NCBI GenBank assembly: GCA_035610365.1 | Contig: CM069439.1 | Span: 620,001-684,000 of the forward strand | From: Aquatica leii | Lineage: Eukaryota > Arthropoda > Insecta > Coleoptera > Lampyridae | Direction: 5' to 3' | DNA: 64,000 nucleotides | Shown here: piece after piece, positions 45,590 through 58,200 of the stretch | How positions within the stretch are numbered: position 1 is the stretch's first letter | Layout of the letters: each line of letters begins with the position of its first letter | Position numbers and translations under genes: made by a program | The notes under the pieces: generated by a model | Told to the model about the DNA's origin: nothing | What the model saw: only the letters and a program-made list of their open reading frames with translations | The model's database searches: none

Positions 45590-46235
45590 TATTAAAATAG
45601 ATGGTTTTATACTACCAAAGGTTCCTATAGAAAATTAAATAAAAAGCAAATTCTATGTTGCAAGAATTTTAAGTGTTGAAGGTGAAATTTATCTTGTCGC
45701 CTTTCTTCGACAACAACATGCGGACACCGTTTTCTTTTCTTTCCCAAACTTGTCTAATAAAAGCATTATTAAGAAATTTAAAATAATTGTTTAAGTGCTT
45801 TCTCGTTATTTACAGTTTTGAAGAGGTCGCTATACCTTTTCCAACGTACTTGATCTTGTTATAGAATAGATTATAACTGTATTTGTGATATTAGAATTTA
45901 CTTTTGTAGAATATTACCTATATTTGTTTCGCTTACTGACTTGCTGTTAATACTGTCTTATTTGCCAGTTATCACATTTTTTACACGTTTTCAAAGCGTA
46001 CATGCAAAGTATCAGATTACAATATTCGCTCGTAATTAATGCATTATCTGCTAATTTCGGACAGTTTATTTAAATAATACATAAAATGTAATTTTGAATT
46101 AATTTTCACAATAGTGCAACAAATCGTTACAAATTTCAGTTCGTTTATAGTATTTTTGAATTATCTATATTTAGGAAACCGTTGTCAAATTAAGTTGTGT
46201 TATAGAACCGTACTTAGTTTAAATTAAAGTCGCTT
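45590..46235. other. Spacer, nothing recognised
   Basis: A+T-rich, no coding signal. Confidence 0.45.
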
Positions 46236-46239
46236 CACT

Positions 46240-46690
46240 CGTCAGAACGCACGGGGATCCGCTTAAAAGTGTTCTCCCTCTTTTGACCGTCCGCAATGAA
46301 ACCGGGACCCCAACGCAGGAACGGCAGCTACAGTTGGAGCTCAAACCGAAGAGGATTCCGGGGTCCTAGTGCACCAGCTGAAGTATAAGGTAAGCCGCTT
46401 TTCTTATATTAACCAAACCTCCGGGAAGATACCGCTCCCCTCCCCGTTTGCCAATTCCTCGTTTATTTTGATAATAAATAAATTATTTTTATTTGTTTAT
46501 TGTGTCTTTTATTTCCGTCGCCTCACTCCGCTTTTAGGTCCGTTCGAAGCGTTGGACAACCGTGTCTTCACTGCAGTTACCCGGACAGTACCGTCGAACA
46601 GGAGAGTAAACTCCTCGAACAAATCTGGCGCCCGAGAACCGTACAGTTCACTAGCTAAGCAGTTCGATCCGGATTAAGCGTCACAATAGA
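46240..46690 (+). repeat. G+C-richer island, possible LTR/leader with primer-binding-site-like end
   Basis: Two G+C-rich blocks (46240-46460 and 46525-46680) flank a short A+T-rich stretch containing aataaataaa. The second block ends in TGGCGCCCGAGAACC starting at 46626, which looks like the start of a retroelement primer-binding site (TGGCGCCCGA is a common type). A splice-donor-like aaggtaagc follows the first block at 46388. The partner LTR and coding region are absent, so a solo LTR plus leader is a reasonable but unproven reading. Confidence 0.4.
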
Positions 46691-46783
46691 TAGCACATTA
46701 CTCTATAAAAACATTGAAAACGGTATTTATCACATAGACTAAACATATTTGACATTTTTTGAGAGTGCAAATTTTGAAATTAA

Positions 46784-47600
46784 TTACATGGCATAGTAGA
46801 ATTTAGGATTCCACAGGTTGCATTCGTAATACAATTTTCCATTCTGATTAATTCCCGTGTTGTCGTTATCACACAAGCTGAGCTTTCGTGACACGTCGCA
46901 GTCCTCATCTTCAAAATCCTGAACAAACTGATTGGTTGCGCCGTGAAATCTTAATTTTATAGATCGGCCTCTGATCGATAAAACTGGTTTGCAACTGTCA
47001 GGTAAAGAAAAACTATAATCTCGGTTAATATTAAAAGGATTTTTAATTATTTCAATGGATTCCCTAATTTTTTGCTGATAGTAATTAGAAACATTCACCA
47101 AAATTTTAGTGTTTTCAAACATAATTTGATGACTTGTTTCTAGCACGTGTTTTGCCACTACTGATTTCAAAGATTGTTTAAGACGACTACAACTTTGATG
47201 CTCCTTAATACGCTTCTATCCGTTTCTCTTATGTAGCACGACCACAAGAACAAGGAATGCTATAAACGTCGTCAGATTAAAAAGGAATAACGTCTTTCGC
47301 CGGATTTAAGAGTTGACCCAATTTCTTTTTAAAGATTTTGGGGTTGACTTCAGAAAACTGCTCTGTACACTAAAATTCACTACTGATAATTTCTGAGAAG
47401 AGCGGTGATGAGACAATCTGTTTAAATGTCTATTATAACCTAACAAGTTTTCTTTTTTTGAAAACTAGTTTTATCGATTGTTGGCCGGTCTATAAAAGCG
47501 AATCAATCAATTTGTTCCGAACTCTGAAGATGTCTACTGTGACGTGTGATGAAAGCTCAGCTTGCGTTAAAACTACAACACGGGAATTATTCAGAATAGA
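46784..47600 (-). mobile_element. Penelope-like element 3' part (C-terminus after GIY-YIG)
   Basis: The minus frame 47170-46784 reads SVVAKHVLETSHQIMFENTK, then YYQQKIRESIEIIKNPFNIN and RDYSFSLPDSCKPVL, ending in ECNLWNPKFYYAM. The AKHVLExxH...RESIEIxK...N blocks are the standard sequence immediately after the GIY-YIG core in Penelope endonucleases. Upstream at 47250-47170 a degenerate CSCG-like and RIKEH-like piece is visible in another frame. From 47340 to 47440 lies sequence near-identical to 31845-31920, part of the RT end. The 47440-47600 section matches the terminal-repeat copies at 200-300 and 30230-30380. Confidence 0.8.
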
Positions 47601-47609
47601 AAATTGTAT

Positions 47610-49280
47610 TAATAATCACATGATGTTGTAAGCAGGAGCCTAGTTTCATGCCGAATTTATAATCTCAACTAAACAATTTCACCTGTGTTTAGATTATTTC
47701 ATAAAAAAATAATTCTAAATAAAAACAGTAACATTTTCGAAGTAAACTACGTAATAAAACATTAGCAGATAACGAAATCAATTTTTTTTTAAACAATAAT
47801 TATTGAGCAAGTGTATCTTTAGCATAGTTAATGTAATTGAAATCTTATTGTTTGGTCAAAATCCCGTTGGACTTGAGCATTCTTTACAAAATCTAAACCA
47901 ACCACTATTAAGACCTATTTTGTTTCAGAAAGGTAACTACGAGATTGTCAAGTCATAAGACATTTTATTTATCGCAAACAAACTAGTGCTTAGTTCGAAT
48001 TCTGTTTTGCCTTATAGTAGTTTCTCAAACTCTTGTTGCGTTTTATAAATGAGTTTTCTAATAACATAGTTAATGAACTGGTACCAGAAAAAAACTATAA
48101 ATACCGAAAACAAAACGAGAACCAAACCGTAAAACAGCGTACCATCATTTAAATTTAACGTTTTTATGTTGAATATAGTGAGCCAAAATGACGTTAAATC
48201 GTATTACTTTAGTAGATCTGCAGACATTTATTAAATCATTTGGTCATTTACTACTTAATTTGTGTTGTATATTACCTAAGCTAAAAAGTACTATATCCAT
48301 GTTTCTATTTGTGGCTATTTCAGAAATCAATTGTTTTTTTTATTTATATAAAAAATATCGTGTAGAAAATGTATTTTTCTACATGTTGTAAAATACGTGC
48401 TCATTAGTAGCAACAATGCCAGCTTGTCGCTCCTTGAGCGAGAATGTCACAACACGTCTGACTAGTGATCAAGTTTCAACTTTCATTTTCTCTATAATCA
48501 GAGCTGATCCAATATTATCGCTTTTTGTATAATTAATGTACTTTATATATGCTCTTTAATATTACCAGTTACAAAACATGCTTTAAAAATGCATTTTTAA
48601 ATTTGTTTAAATTTGAATAATTTATTGCTATTTGTGTTTATAGAAAGGTTTTGTTAAAATGCGATACTCAAAATATACAATGAGGAGTCAAGTTTCTACA
48701 CTTGAAAATAGGTACATATTCTTATACATTCTCACATTTAATTGGTGTTTAGTAGGTCTAAATCTGTAATTATAAGTATTTTTATTTGATAATGATTCTA
48801 ATAAATAAAAGCACTTTTTTATAACAAGCATTTTGTGTGTCTGCAATTTATGTTAGTACGTAATGTCTTTTCCTACAAAAAAATATAATGTTCATGCTTT
48901 AACTGACATCTAGCTACTAAAACGGAACTACGTTATGACTGAACACAACCATTGCCACAGTTTTCGCTGATTGCAGCCATCATGTTTATGTTCATTTTCA
49001 GTTTCTTTAGAAAATTTTGTGATTCCAGTGATTCGAAAAATGACGTTTAACTTGACTCGGATTTGAGTCAATTCTAAATGAATAAATGAATTGCTTCCTT
49101 GTTTTAAAATTTCAAAGAAATTGGAGTAATTCAAGGGTTAACAGTGCAATTGTTAACTAAATTTGTGATCATAACCTAAATTTCGTTTACTTCATCAGTC
49201 AGGGGTAGGATATCGCTCGCTATTTTAATTTATTGAGTATTCTCAATATGTTATTATTTTATATAAAATAAAAGGAAATA
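47610..49280. other. Upstream region of synaptojanin
   Basis: No recognised gene except a weak candidate exon near 48012. Short A+T-rich frames at 48188-48391 are not supported. The 5' UTR and promoter of synaptojanin should lie here, but I cannot locate a start site. Confidence 0.4.
48012..48210 (-). other. Possible terminal exon of a small membrane protein (weak)
   Basis: A minus-strand frame without stops for about 60 codons ends at TAA (48012-48014). It encodes a convincing transmembrane helix (LFYGLVLVLFSVFIVFFWYQ) followed by a basic/amphipathic tail ending QEFEKLL. No ATG or good in-phase splice acceptor was found upstream, so it may be chance. Confidence 0.22.
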
Positions 49281-52200
49281 ATGGCAATGTACAAAGGTTT
49301 TCGTGTCTTGGAGAAATCCAAACCTCCAAGTCCGCATAGTGTTTTATTAGAGTATCGGGGTAAGGAAGAAACGTTACTTTTCGAATCTGAAGCAGTGGCA
49401 GTTCTTTGTAAGTACTGTGTTTAATTATGGCATTTGTATTGTTTATGTTCTTGTAGCTTTACAAGAAACTGAAGCTGTGAAAAAATTATACACCAAAATA
49501 TTAGATGCTTATGGATGTTTAGGTGTTTTACAGCTTAATGCTGGAGATTCGAGTGTGTTATATCTTGTTATGATTACTGGATGCTTCTCTGTGGGTAAAG
49601 TAGGAGATTCCGAAATATTTAGAATTACGCAAACACAGTTTATTCCATTGCATTATCAACAGAACGAAGAAAGGATAATTGAAGTAAGTTCAGTTATTGG
49701 TACGATGATATTTGATAAATTATCATGTGACTTATTAGATATATTCTTTGTCAATTATTTGGTTTTATCTGTTATTTTACGTTTATGTTTTTTGGACTGT
49801 TTCTTGCCATTACTAAAATTTTGTATTACTTAGTAATCAATTATTATTGAGTTTATTAAATAGGAGCTGTGAAAAGTGATTTAGTGCAAAAGTATTCATG
49901 CATACCACTACTGATACATTGGTTATTCAATATTGAATTTATTCATAGAGTCGATTTTTTTCTATTACTTCTCTAAACGTATTAATTATAAAGCAGACGA
50001 GATCAGCAATGAAGATTAATGATTTTGTAAAATTCAAGATATGGATGCCACCTTACAGACTAAGGCTTCTCATACACAGTTGCAAAGAATTGGGAGTTTA
50101 GTTTTTTTGCAAATTGACTTGTCCGATGCATGTTTTAAGTTAAGCAGTATTTGTATAAAAAGCAAGAGGCTGGCAAATTTTTATCTGCAAACCACAAAAT
50201 ATGAAAACCAAAACAGACTTTTCAGTTATTTCATTTCTTCTGGATTTTGCTTTGTTAAATGCATTCATTTAACATTCTGGATTAGTTTTTCTTTTCTTAT
50301 CATCTCGGTTGTTGTTCCATCATCTCCATCGACTTTGTTTGTTTTCATACTTTTAATTGAGTTCTCCACTTCTCAAATTTCTAACTTAAATAGTTTTTTT
50401 GTTGCTTATCAATTCTCTCCTGTTTTATTTTGCTTTTATACAAGGTGGGCCGAATGCAGTCGCTAATTTCAAAAAATCACTAAAGGGCCTCCAGACCGAG
50501 TACAGGGGTTAGGCAGGTGCCATTAGGTCGGGGGAGTAGTCACCATGTCGTGGTCAGGCGAGCACCGTGGCTTTGTTGTGGAGACTTTTTAAAAACTGGG
50601 AAAGCGGTGTGGCGAAGCAGAGGGTTTTTTGGCTAAAAATCCTCGTGAATTGCACCAAAAATTTCTTCACAGTCCTAAAGCAACAGTTTGATGCGTAGTG
50701 CCTCCTATAGGCATTATTTTTCTGAATCCGGAGGGTTAACTGGCATCGTGACTTCGGCTTACTATTGTGAGTTGCTGGAGAACTTTTTTCTGTCGAAAAT
50801 GAAAGATTATGGCGAGGAACACGACACAGAAGCCTTCTGGTTTCAACAAGCTACGACCTATAATGTTGCAAGAGCTCTTTTCCGGTCGCCTGATTTCTTT
50901 GCGGGGAGATGTTTCATTGTCCTCTTGCTCTCTTGATTTGACCCCGAGTGGCTTTTTTCTATGGGACTACATCAAAGCTGAGGTATACAAAGTTTGTTAT
51001 ACTAAACAATTAGATACATCAAAACATTTATCGGTTAATGTAATATGTAATCGCTGGTCTCTTTAACTTAAATTTTGCACTTTGAGGACAACTTCACGCA
51101 CTATTTAACAAAAGTAAAACTATCTTAAAAAATTAGGAGCTGAAGAGTATTGTACATCAAAACATTCGTCGTTTAACGTATAATTAAGATATCTAACCGC
51201 AGTATTTGATGCTCGTCTCTTTAACAGAAATTTTGGACTTGGAGAACAACTTCACGCGCTATATTAACAAGAGTAAAACTACCTTAAACAATCAGGAGGA
51301 TTCTAGTAGCTTCATTATTTCTTCCGCCGGTAGCTTGGTTCTTTTCTGTAGCTCATAGTCTTATTGGAGCTTCTTTCGAATGATCTCTAGTGCGTCTTCC
51401 ACAAGAACATTGGCGTATTGATTTTCTACGTTGAAGCTGACCAATTGATATCATTGTTGATGTTTTACTGTTATTAGAATATCCACGAAATGCTTTTGAC
51501 AAGGGATGGATTGTTGTCTTGAAGCGATTGTGCGACCGGTAGTAGAAACTTGGCTAACTGGTACGTAGGTCAATTACGAGAGCTGGTTATCGGCGGAAGT
51601 GGCATGTTGCTTTTGTGTATCTTGGGTAGTCCATACAGATGCGGAGGTATGCTGTAGTGCAGTGTCACCGTAGTCTTCGTTCTTGGTGTTAAAAATCTCG
51701 TATAATTTCAGGGTGTGGTAGATCTTCATTCCCAGACCTGTTGTTAGATCTTTGTTTAATCTTTGGTAGTTCCTTTGTTGTAAAATCTCTTCGATTTTCT
51801 GGTCGTAGATAATCGAATCCATTATATCTGTTTGCGGTTCCTTTGTCGCCTCGAAGGATTTTGATGAATTTGTTTTTTTGTATGTTTTTAAGGGAATTGT
51901 TTTCTCCTTTTTAGTTATGTTTCTATGATGTTTTCTTTTCTAGTGCACACAGAACTTTCCACTTGAATTCTTCCGCTTGTACTTCTAACCTTGTTGTCTC
52001 AACTGCACTGATGATGTCCAGTAAAGGAACGTTTTTCGGTGTTACGGAAAAATTAAGTCCTTTATCCAATAGGGCGGTCTCTGTAGATGACAGTGAGTGC
52101 AATGAGATGTGGACTATGGTTCTCCTTAGTTTCTTTTGGGTGTCGGTAGTCTTTTGTGGGTTCCGTGTTAGTTTTGCCCATTTCTTGTCGTGTGTTTGTT

Positions 52201-55200
52201 GATGTAGTTGCCGCATATTTTCTCAAGTGGCGTCTATTTTCCAGAATATTGGTGCGTGATCTTCCAATGTGAATTTTTTTATTTCCTCGAATCTTTGTGT
52301 GGCGTTTTGGAGTGATGTGACTTTTTTTCCAACGATGGTGGTTGATCTGGGATCGGCAACTCCACTCGAAAACCCTCCAAGATAATATGGTTGTCTTTTT
52401 ACGAAAACTTTATGTGCGTTTTTTTTAGTTGATCAACGTCTTCTCGTAGTCTCGAAATTTGTTGCTTATTCCGGGTGCATACTCCATTGTATTTGATATA
52501 ATAACACAAGTCTGCACTTTCATTGTTCCGGGTAAGGTAAGTTATCACCCCAGTTTGAACTTTTTCTTTGTATTTTTGTAATAGTCGTGTGATCCTGTTT
52601 GTATCTCGTCGCATTGTTCTTTGTAGTTTTAGGTACTTGTTAAATCAGTAGTGATGCATTGATGGGGTGAGAATTTCTTCAAGTTTTTTAGAAATTTTTT
52701 ATTGTGGTTTTTTTTTGATATGATGACTAAGTACCAGATTAATTTATTTACAGTTTTTTTTGTCAATGCGTTGGCAGATTTTTGCAAATTTTCAGTTTGA
52801 TGAGATTTGACGATACAGACACGAGGCTAACGAGAAGAGAAATGGAATAATTAGTACCCATACAGAAATTTTCATAAAAAAGCTGTCAAATGTATTGTAA
52901 CTCAGGATCACACTTTGTGTCATTTCGTGGTAGATGTCTTTTCAGTGTCTATATGAAGAGTAAGATTCCTGCTAACGCAGAAACTTCCTATTGCAAAAAC
53001 CTGCAAATCTATTTGGGAAAGGAAGAAAATGTTCCATAAGGGACCCAGGGCAAGAGGGCGGTACTGGATTTAGTTTCGTATCCTTTTGGGTCCTGGATAC
53101 TTTTTTCTTCTTTCAACCAGAGGTTACTATGGCATAGTATGTTCCAAAGAAAAACAAACGTTATTTTACTGGCATCTGGACATCGCGATTCTATGGTTTC
53201 GGAAGAAGAACACGAGAAACCGGAGATCATATTTCACTATAACACTACTAAGTGTGCGGTTGATACACTAGATAAGATGGTGGCAGAGTATAACTGTAAC
53301 CAGGTACTCATACAGGATTTTGTCTGATTTTACCTATATTTTAGTAGTGATGAGTTAATAACGATTCTTGTAAATAGGTAGTAATGTTTTTAAAAATTTG
53401 TCAAAATAATTGTTTTATAAAAACATTGCACCCAGTTTGGAAAAAAACGTTTGTTCCTTCTGGAGTATAGGAAAGAACTAGTAGAACCCCATATGAGGAG
53501 GAGGATTAGGAACGCTGCTATACGCTCCAGGTTAGGTTCAAGAAACAAACGCATTATTAGACGATATCAGTCAGTACCCCAACGCAAATCAAGAAGAACC
53601 AGCACAACCGGCGTGTGAAACTCGAAAATAAAGTCAATGTCGTGTGTTCTACGTTAAAAGCCAAATAAAGCGCAAAAAATTGATAGTTTCTTTTCTACGA
53701 AAGTTTAGAGTTTGGAAATTAAGAAAAAAGTTAGGGTGAACATTCACCCCACGCGGTATCAGGAATTTTTAAAATTACCCGCAGTAGGAAAGGTGAACGT
53801 TACTCAGATGACCGTGAAAACTTAAGCCATACAAAATGAATGAAGGTTTAAATAGACTAGTTGATGAACTGTAGTAGTTTTTAAATTACATGCCTAGAAG
53901 TTTTTTTTAAAGCTTATCTTATTTGTAGGTTAGAAAGTTACTGAATTCTGGAACTTTTTATTTTTCTTGGTACTCGGGTCAAAGTGGAGGCACGCCTTTG
54001 GATTTGACTTTGTGTGCTCAAAGGCGACAGAAAACGTCTCAAACAGATCATCGATTCTTTTGGTAACGCACAAAAAGTTAAGTCCCATTTACAACCACTT
54101 TACTCTCGGCACAATTTGAAATCAAAGTGTAAATTTCGTGCTAAGCATACGGCGATTCAGAAACCCATTCACAACAAAAATTCGCTCTTGGCTTAAGCGG
54201 ACTTCAACTTTCACTTCAGCGTGGGACTCTGCAAATCTCAAATTTTCACTTCAAGTCTAGTTGAATTGAAAGTTTCGCATGCGCAGTTCGGCGATAAACA
54301 AGGCGTAAACTTTGTTTATACTTAACCGTGTTCTGTTACTTAACCTATAAATTTTTTATTTACGAAATTTATTTTATTGTGTTTTTACCTTTTATCATAA
54401 CTTTTTTAATGATGGATGACAGTGACAAAAAGAAGATAGCATTATTAGCTACTTTAGCTTGTTCACTAGCGTATAAGAGACAACACATTGTTGGAAAAGT
54501 AAAACAACGCAAACAAAGAAGATATTAGGTAGAGGCATTTCATTATGTCGTGAACTGTGACCTTGAGTCGAAAATCGGAATTAATATACTAAAAGTCAAA
54601 AATTTGACAAGTCTATCTAAATTCCAAAAACGTTAGTCTATTTAAAAGTCACTCACATCAATAACAATTAAAAATTATCAGATATTTACTTATTCAATAA
54701 AAATTAGTTTACTTATAATAATACCTAAAAACTTATTAACAACAAATACAACGATAAAAGCAAAGATAGGTTAGAAAAAATGTACCGGCGAATGTTTGTA
54801 AGACGTATGATAACAATATTTTGACATATACCGACTACAGCGCCACAGTTCACGAGATCTTGAAAGACGTCTACACCCAACTCTGCAAAAGCGGCAGTCC
54901 CAGGGAAAGTTTTCCAACTCTTATCTATGAATGAAACATCAAAACCTAACCAAAGAATTAACCAAAAAATATTCTTTGACAGTTGAAAATACAGTAATAC
55001 ACTATTGTCTTAGCAGATGGCGTCATTCACAAATTCAGTGTCTAAGTTAAAGTTTGCGTGATTGTAAATTGCATAAAATTTTATCTTGGCACAATTCATA
55101 CTTTGACTTAAAAGTGTGCCGAGAATAAAGTGGTTGTAAATGGGCTTTTAGAAGTTTTGAAGATTAAAATTTTGTTTTGTAGGAATAGGATGCTCCATGT

Positions 55201-58200
55201 GCATCTAGTAAGATTTGACGTAGATTGTAGTTCATGGTTAGTACGGGCGATGTGTGGTTCGGTAGAGATACGTACAGTTTATGTAGGTCACAGAAAAGCT
55301 CTTGCGGCAGTTATCTCTAGACTTAGTTGTGAAAGAGCTGGTACAAGGTATTTTTTTTTTATTAGGAAGTGTTTACTGTACTTTGATTTGATTTAATTTC
55401 AGGTTTAATGTAAGAGGAACTAATGATGAAGGTCACGTGGCTAATTTTGTCGAAACTGAACAAGTCATATTCTTGGACAACGAGGTTACTTCGTATATAC
55501 AAACTAGGGGTTCGGTACCGTTATTTTGGGAACAACCTGGAGTTCAAGTATGTAATGGTTAGGTACATTTTTACCGACTATACTGAACACTTCGTCAAAA
55601 GAAAATTTTGTTGCTGTAAGTTTACAATAACGACGATTTTTTGTTACAGGTTGGTTCCCATAAAGTTAGACTTTCGAGAGGCTACGAAGCATCAGATGCA
55701 GGTTTTGATAGGCATATGGCAATGATAAAAAATCGGTACGGTAAACAAGTTATAGTCAATTTATTAGGTACCAGTGTGATCGGTAGTAAAGAAGGAGAAG
55801 CGATGCTTAGTCACGACTTTCAGGTGAGCAATATTGCTAATGCGATGTAATTAACAGCTATCGATATCATTTAGAAACACCATAAAGAATCCAATCATTT
55901 GGATATACCCCATATAGTTTTTGATTATCACCAAGAATGCAGAGGCGGCAATCAAACAAACTTGTCTAAATTGAAAGCGAGGGTAGAACAACAACTTCAG
56001 GAATTTGGATTTTATCAAGCCGAATCTAATAACGTATATAGGTAGGCTTCTGTGTGCTAACAAATAATCAACTTCAACCCTTGTCTATTTTAGTTGGCAA
56101 ACCGGAACTATCCGGACAAATTGTTTAGACTGTTTAGATAGAACCAATTGTGTTCAGACGTTTTTTGGATTGGAGGTGTGGGATTCATAAAATGTAATTG
56201 AAATTGCGCTTATTGCTTAATTTACAGACTTTAGGTAAACAACTACAAGCGATGCAACTTGTAGATAAAAAGCAGACCGTTTCGCGTTTTGAAGAAGTTT
56301 TCAAACAAATGTGGATCAATAATGGTAACGAAATTAGCAAGACTTATGCAGGAACTGGTGCTATACAAGGAGGTTCTAAGGTAAATATATTCAGTTTTTG
56401 TTTTGTTTTTTTTGTTGGCTTTCAAATAGTTTTATAAATATTCTAAAATAGTATGGGAAAAAACTACCTAGCGCCACCTAGATTTCAAACTATATCTCAG
56501 TTGAAAGGGACTTTCAAAAAAATATGGCTCGGGGAGTATTTAGATATTTTTTTTAAAATAGGTTTTTAATGTAGAAAATATCTGGTGGAACTGACATTAT
56601 TTACCATTACTCAGAGGTACAATGATCATTTGTCTATGCACAGCAATTTAAGTACACGGCGAGACACTTCTGAGCACGGACAGACCTAGCGGTTTGGAAT
56701 ATTTTGAAACGGTATCGAATATTACGAAAAAGTATGAAACCTTCGTGAAGTTTATAGAACTTTCTAGACTTATTCCACGTACCGTGTTCTAACGTGTTGC
56801 ATGCAGTCGCTCAATGCTTCGGAGAGAGGGTCGTAGATGGTACTGAGTGTACTAATAATAAGATATTTAAAAGAGCGCCAAAACGGTAGAAATATTAACT
56901 ACAGATCCCATTTGCATCTTTCGAACACTGAAAATAATTCTTTTGATTTTTTCGAATTTTTTATTTAGTAAATTATCTCTTACAGTTAATGGATGGTGCT
57001 CGTTCAGCGGCGCGTACTATTCAAAATAACCTCTTGGATAACTCGAAACAAGAAGCAATAGATATTTTGTTAATCGGATCAACTTTAAGCACAGAATTAG
57101 CAGACCGCGCACGTACACTTTTACCTTATAATACTTTACATGGTATTTAGAGAGAAAACATTTTAGACATTTATTTGATAATGATTGTTTTAGCGCCACA
57201 GCATGTCCTTAGAGAAATGTGCCGGCGGTATGCTGAGTACACGACTCCAATGCCTATTAGAATAGCGGTAGGTACTTACAACGTGAATGGTGGGAAGCAT
57301 TTTCGCAGTGTGGTGTACAAAGATGTATCGTTGGCCGATTGGTTATTAGATTCTCACGTGGTTGGCGCAGGGTCTTTAGTAGATTTAAATCATGAAGTCG
57401 AAGGACCGCCAGTTCCGATCGATATATTTGCTATAGGATTTGAGGAAATAGTAGATTTAAGCGCAGCCAATATTATGGCGGCAAGTACAGAAAACGCGAA
57501 AGCGTGGGCAGACGAATTGCAGAAAGTGTTATCGCGTGATAGACCATATGTACTAGTAACATATCAACAATTAGTTGGCGTTTGTTTATATTTATTTGTT
57601 AGACCGGAACACGTACCGTATATTAAAGATGTCGCTGTCGACTGTGTGAAAACGGGTCTTGGCGGGGCAACAGGTGAGTAATAGATTGGATTTGGTTTCA
57701 TGTGTACTTGGTTCTGTTTTAGGCAATAAAGGAGCAGCCGCTATTCGTTTCGTTTTCTACGCTACTTCTTTGTGTTTTGTTTGTGCACATTTCGCTGCTG
57801 GGCAATCACAAGTTGCCGAACGCAATGCCGATTATAATGAGATTACGCGACGAATATGTTTTCCAATGGTAATGTCGAATTAGGTTTAGGTACTTAAATA
57901 ATGCGATTGTTTTAGGGGCGGTCTTTAAATTCGCACGAGTATCTGTTTTGGTGCGGAGATTTTAACTATCGTGTCGACATGGATAAAGACGAAATGAAGG
58001 AGTTAATCAAACAAAACGATTTAGAAACTATTTTGCAAAATGACCAACTCAAAGTAAGTAGATTTTCGTAAGCTTGATGGAACTAGAGTTTTTTTTTCTA
58101 GAAACAACAAGAAGCTGGAAATGTGTTCAAAAACTTTTTAGAAGGTGAAATAACATTTCCACCAACTTATAAATACGATCTGTTTAGTGATGATTACGAC

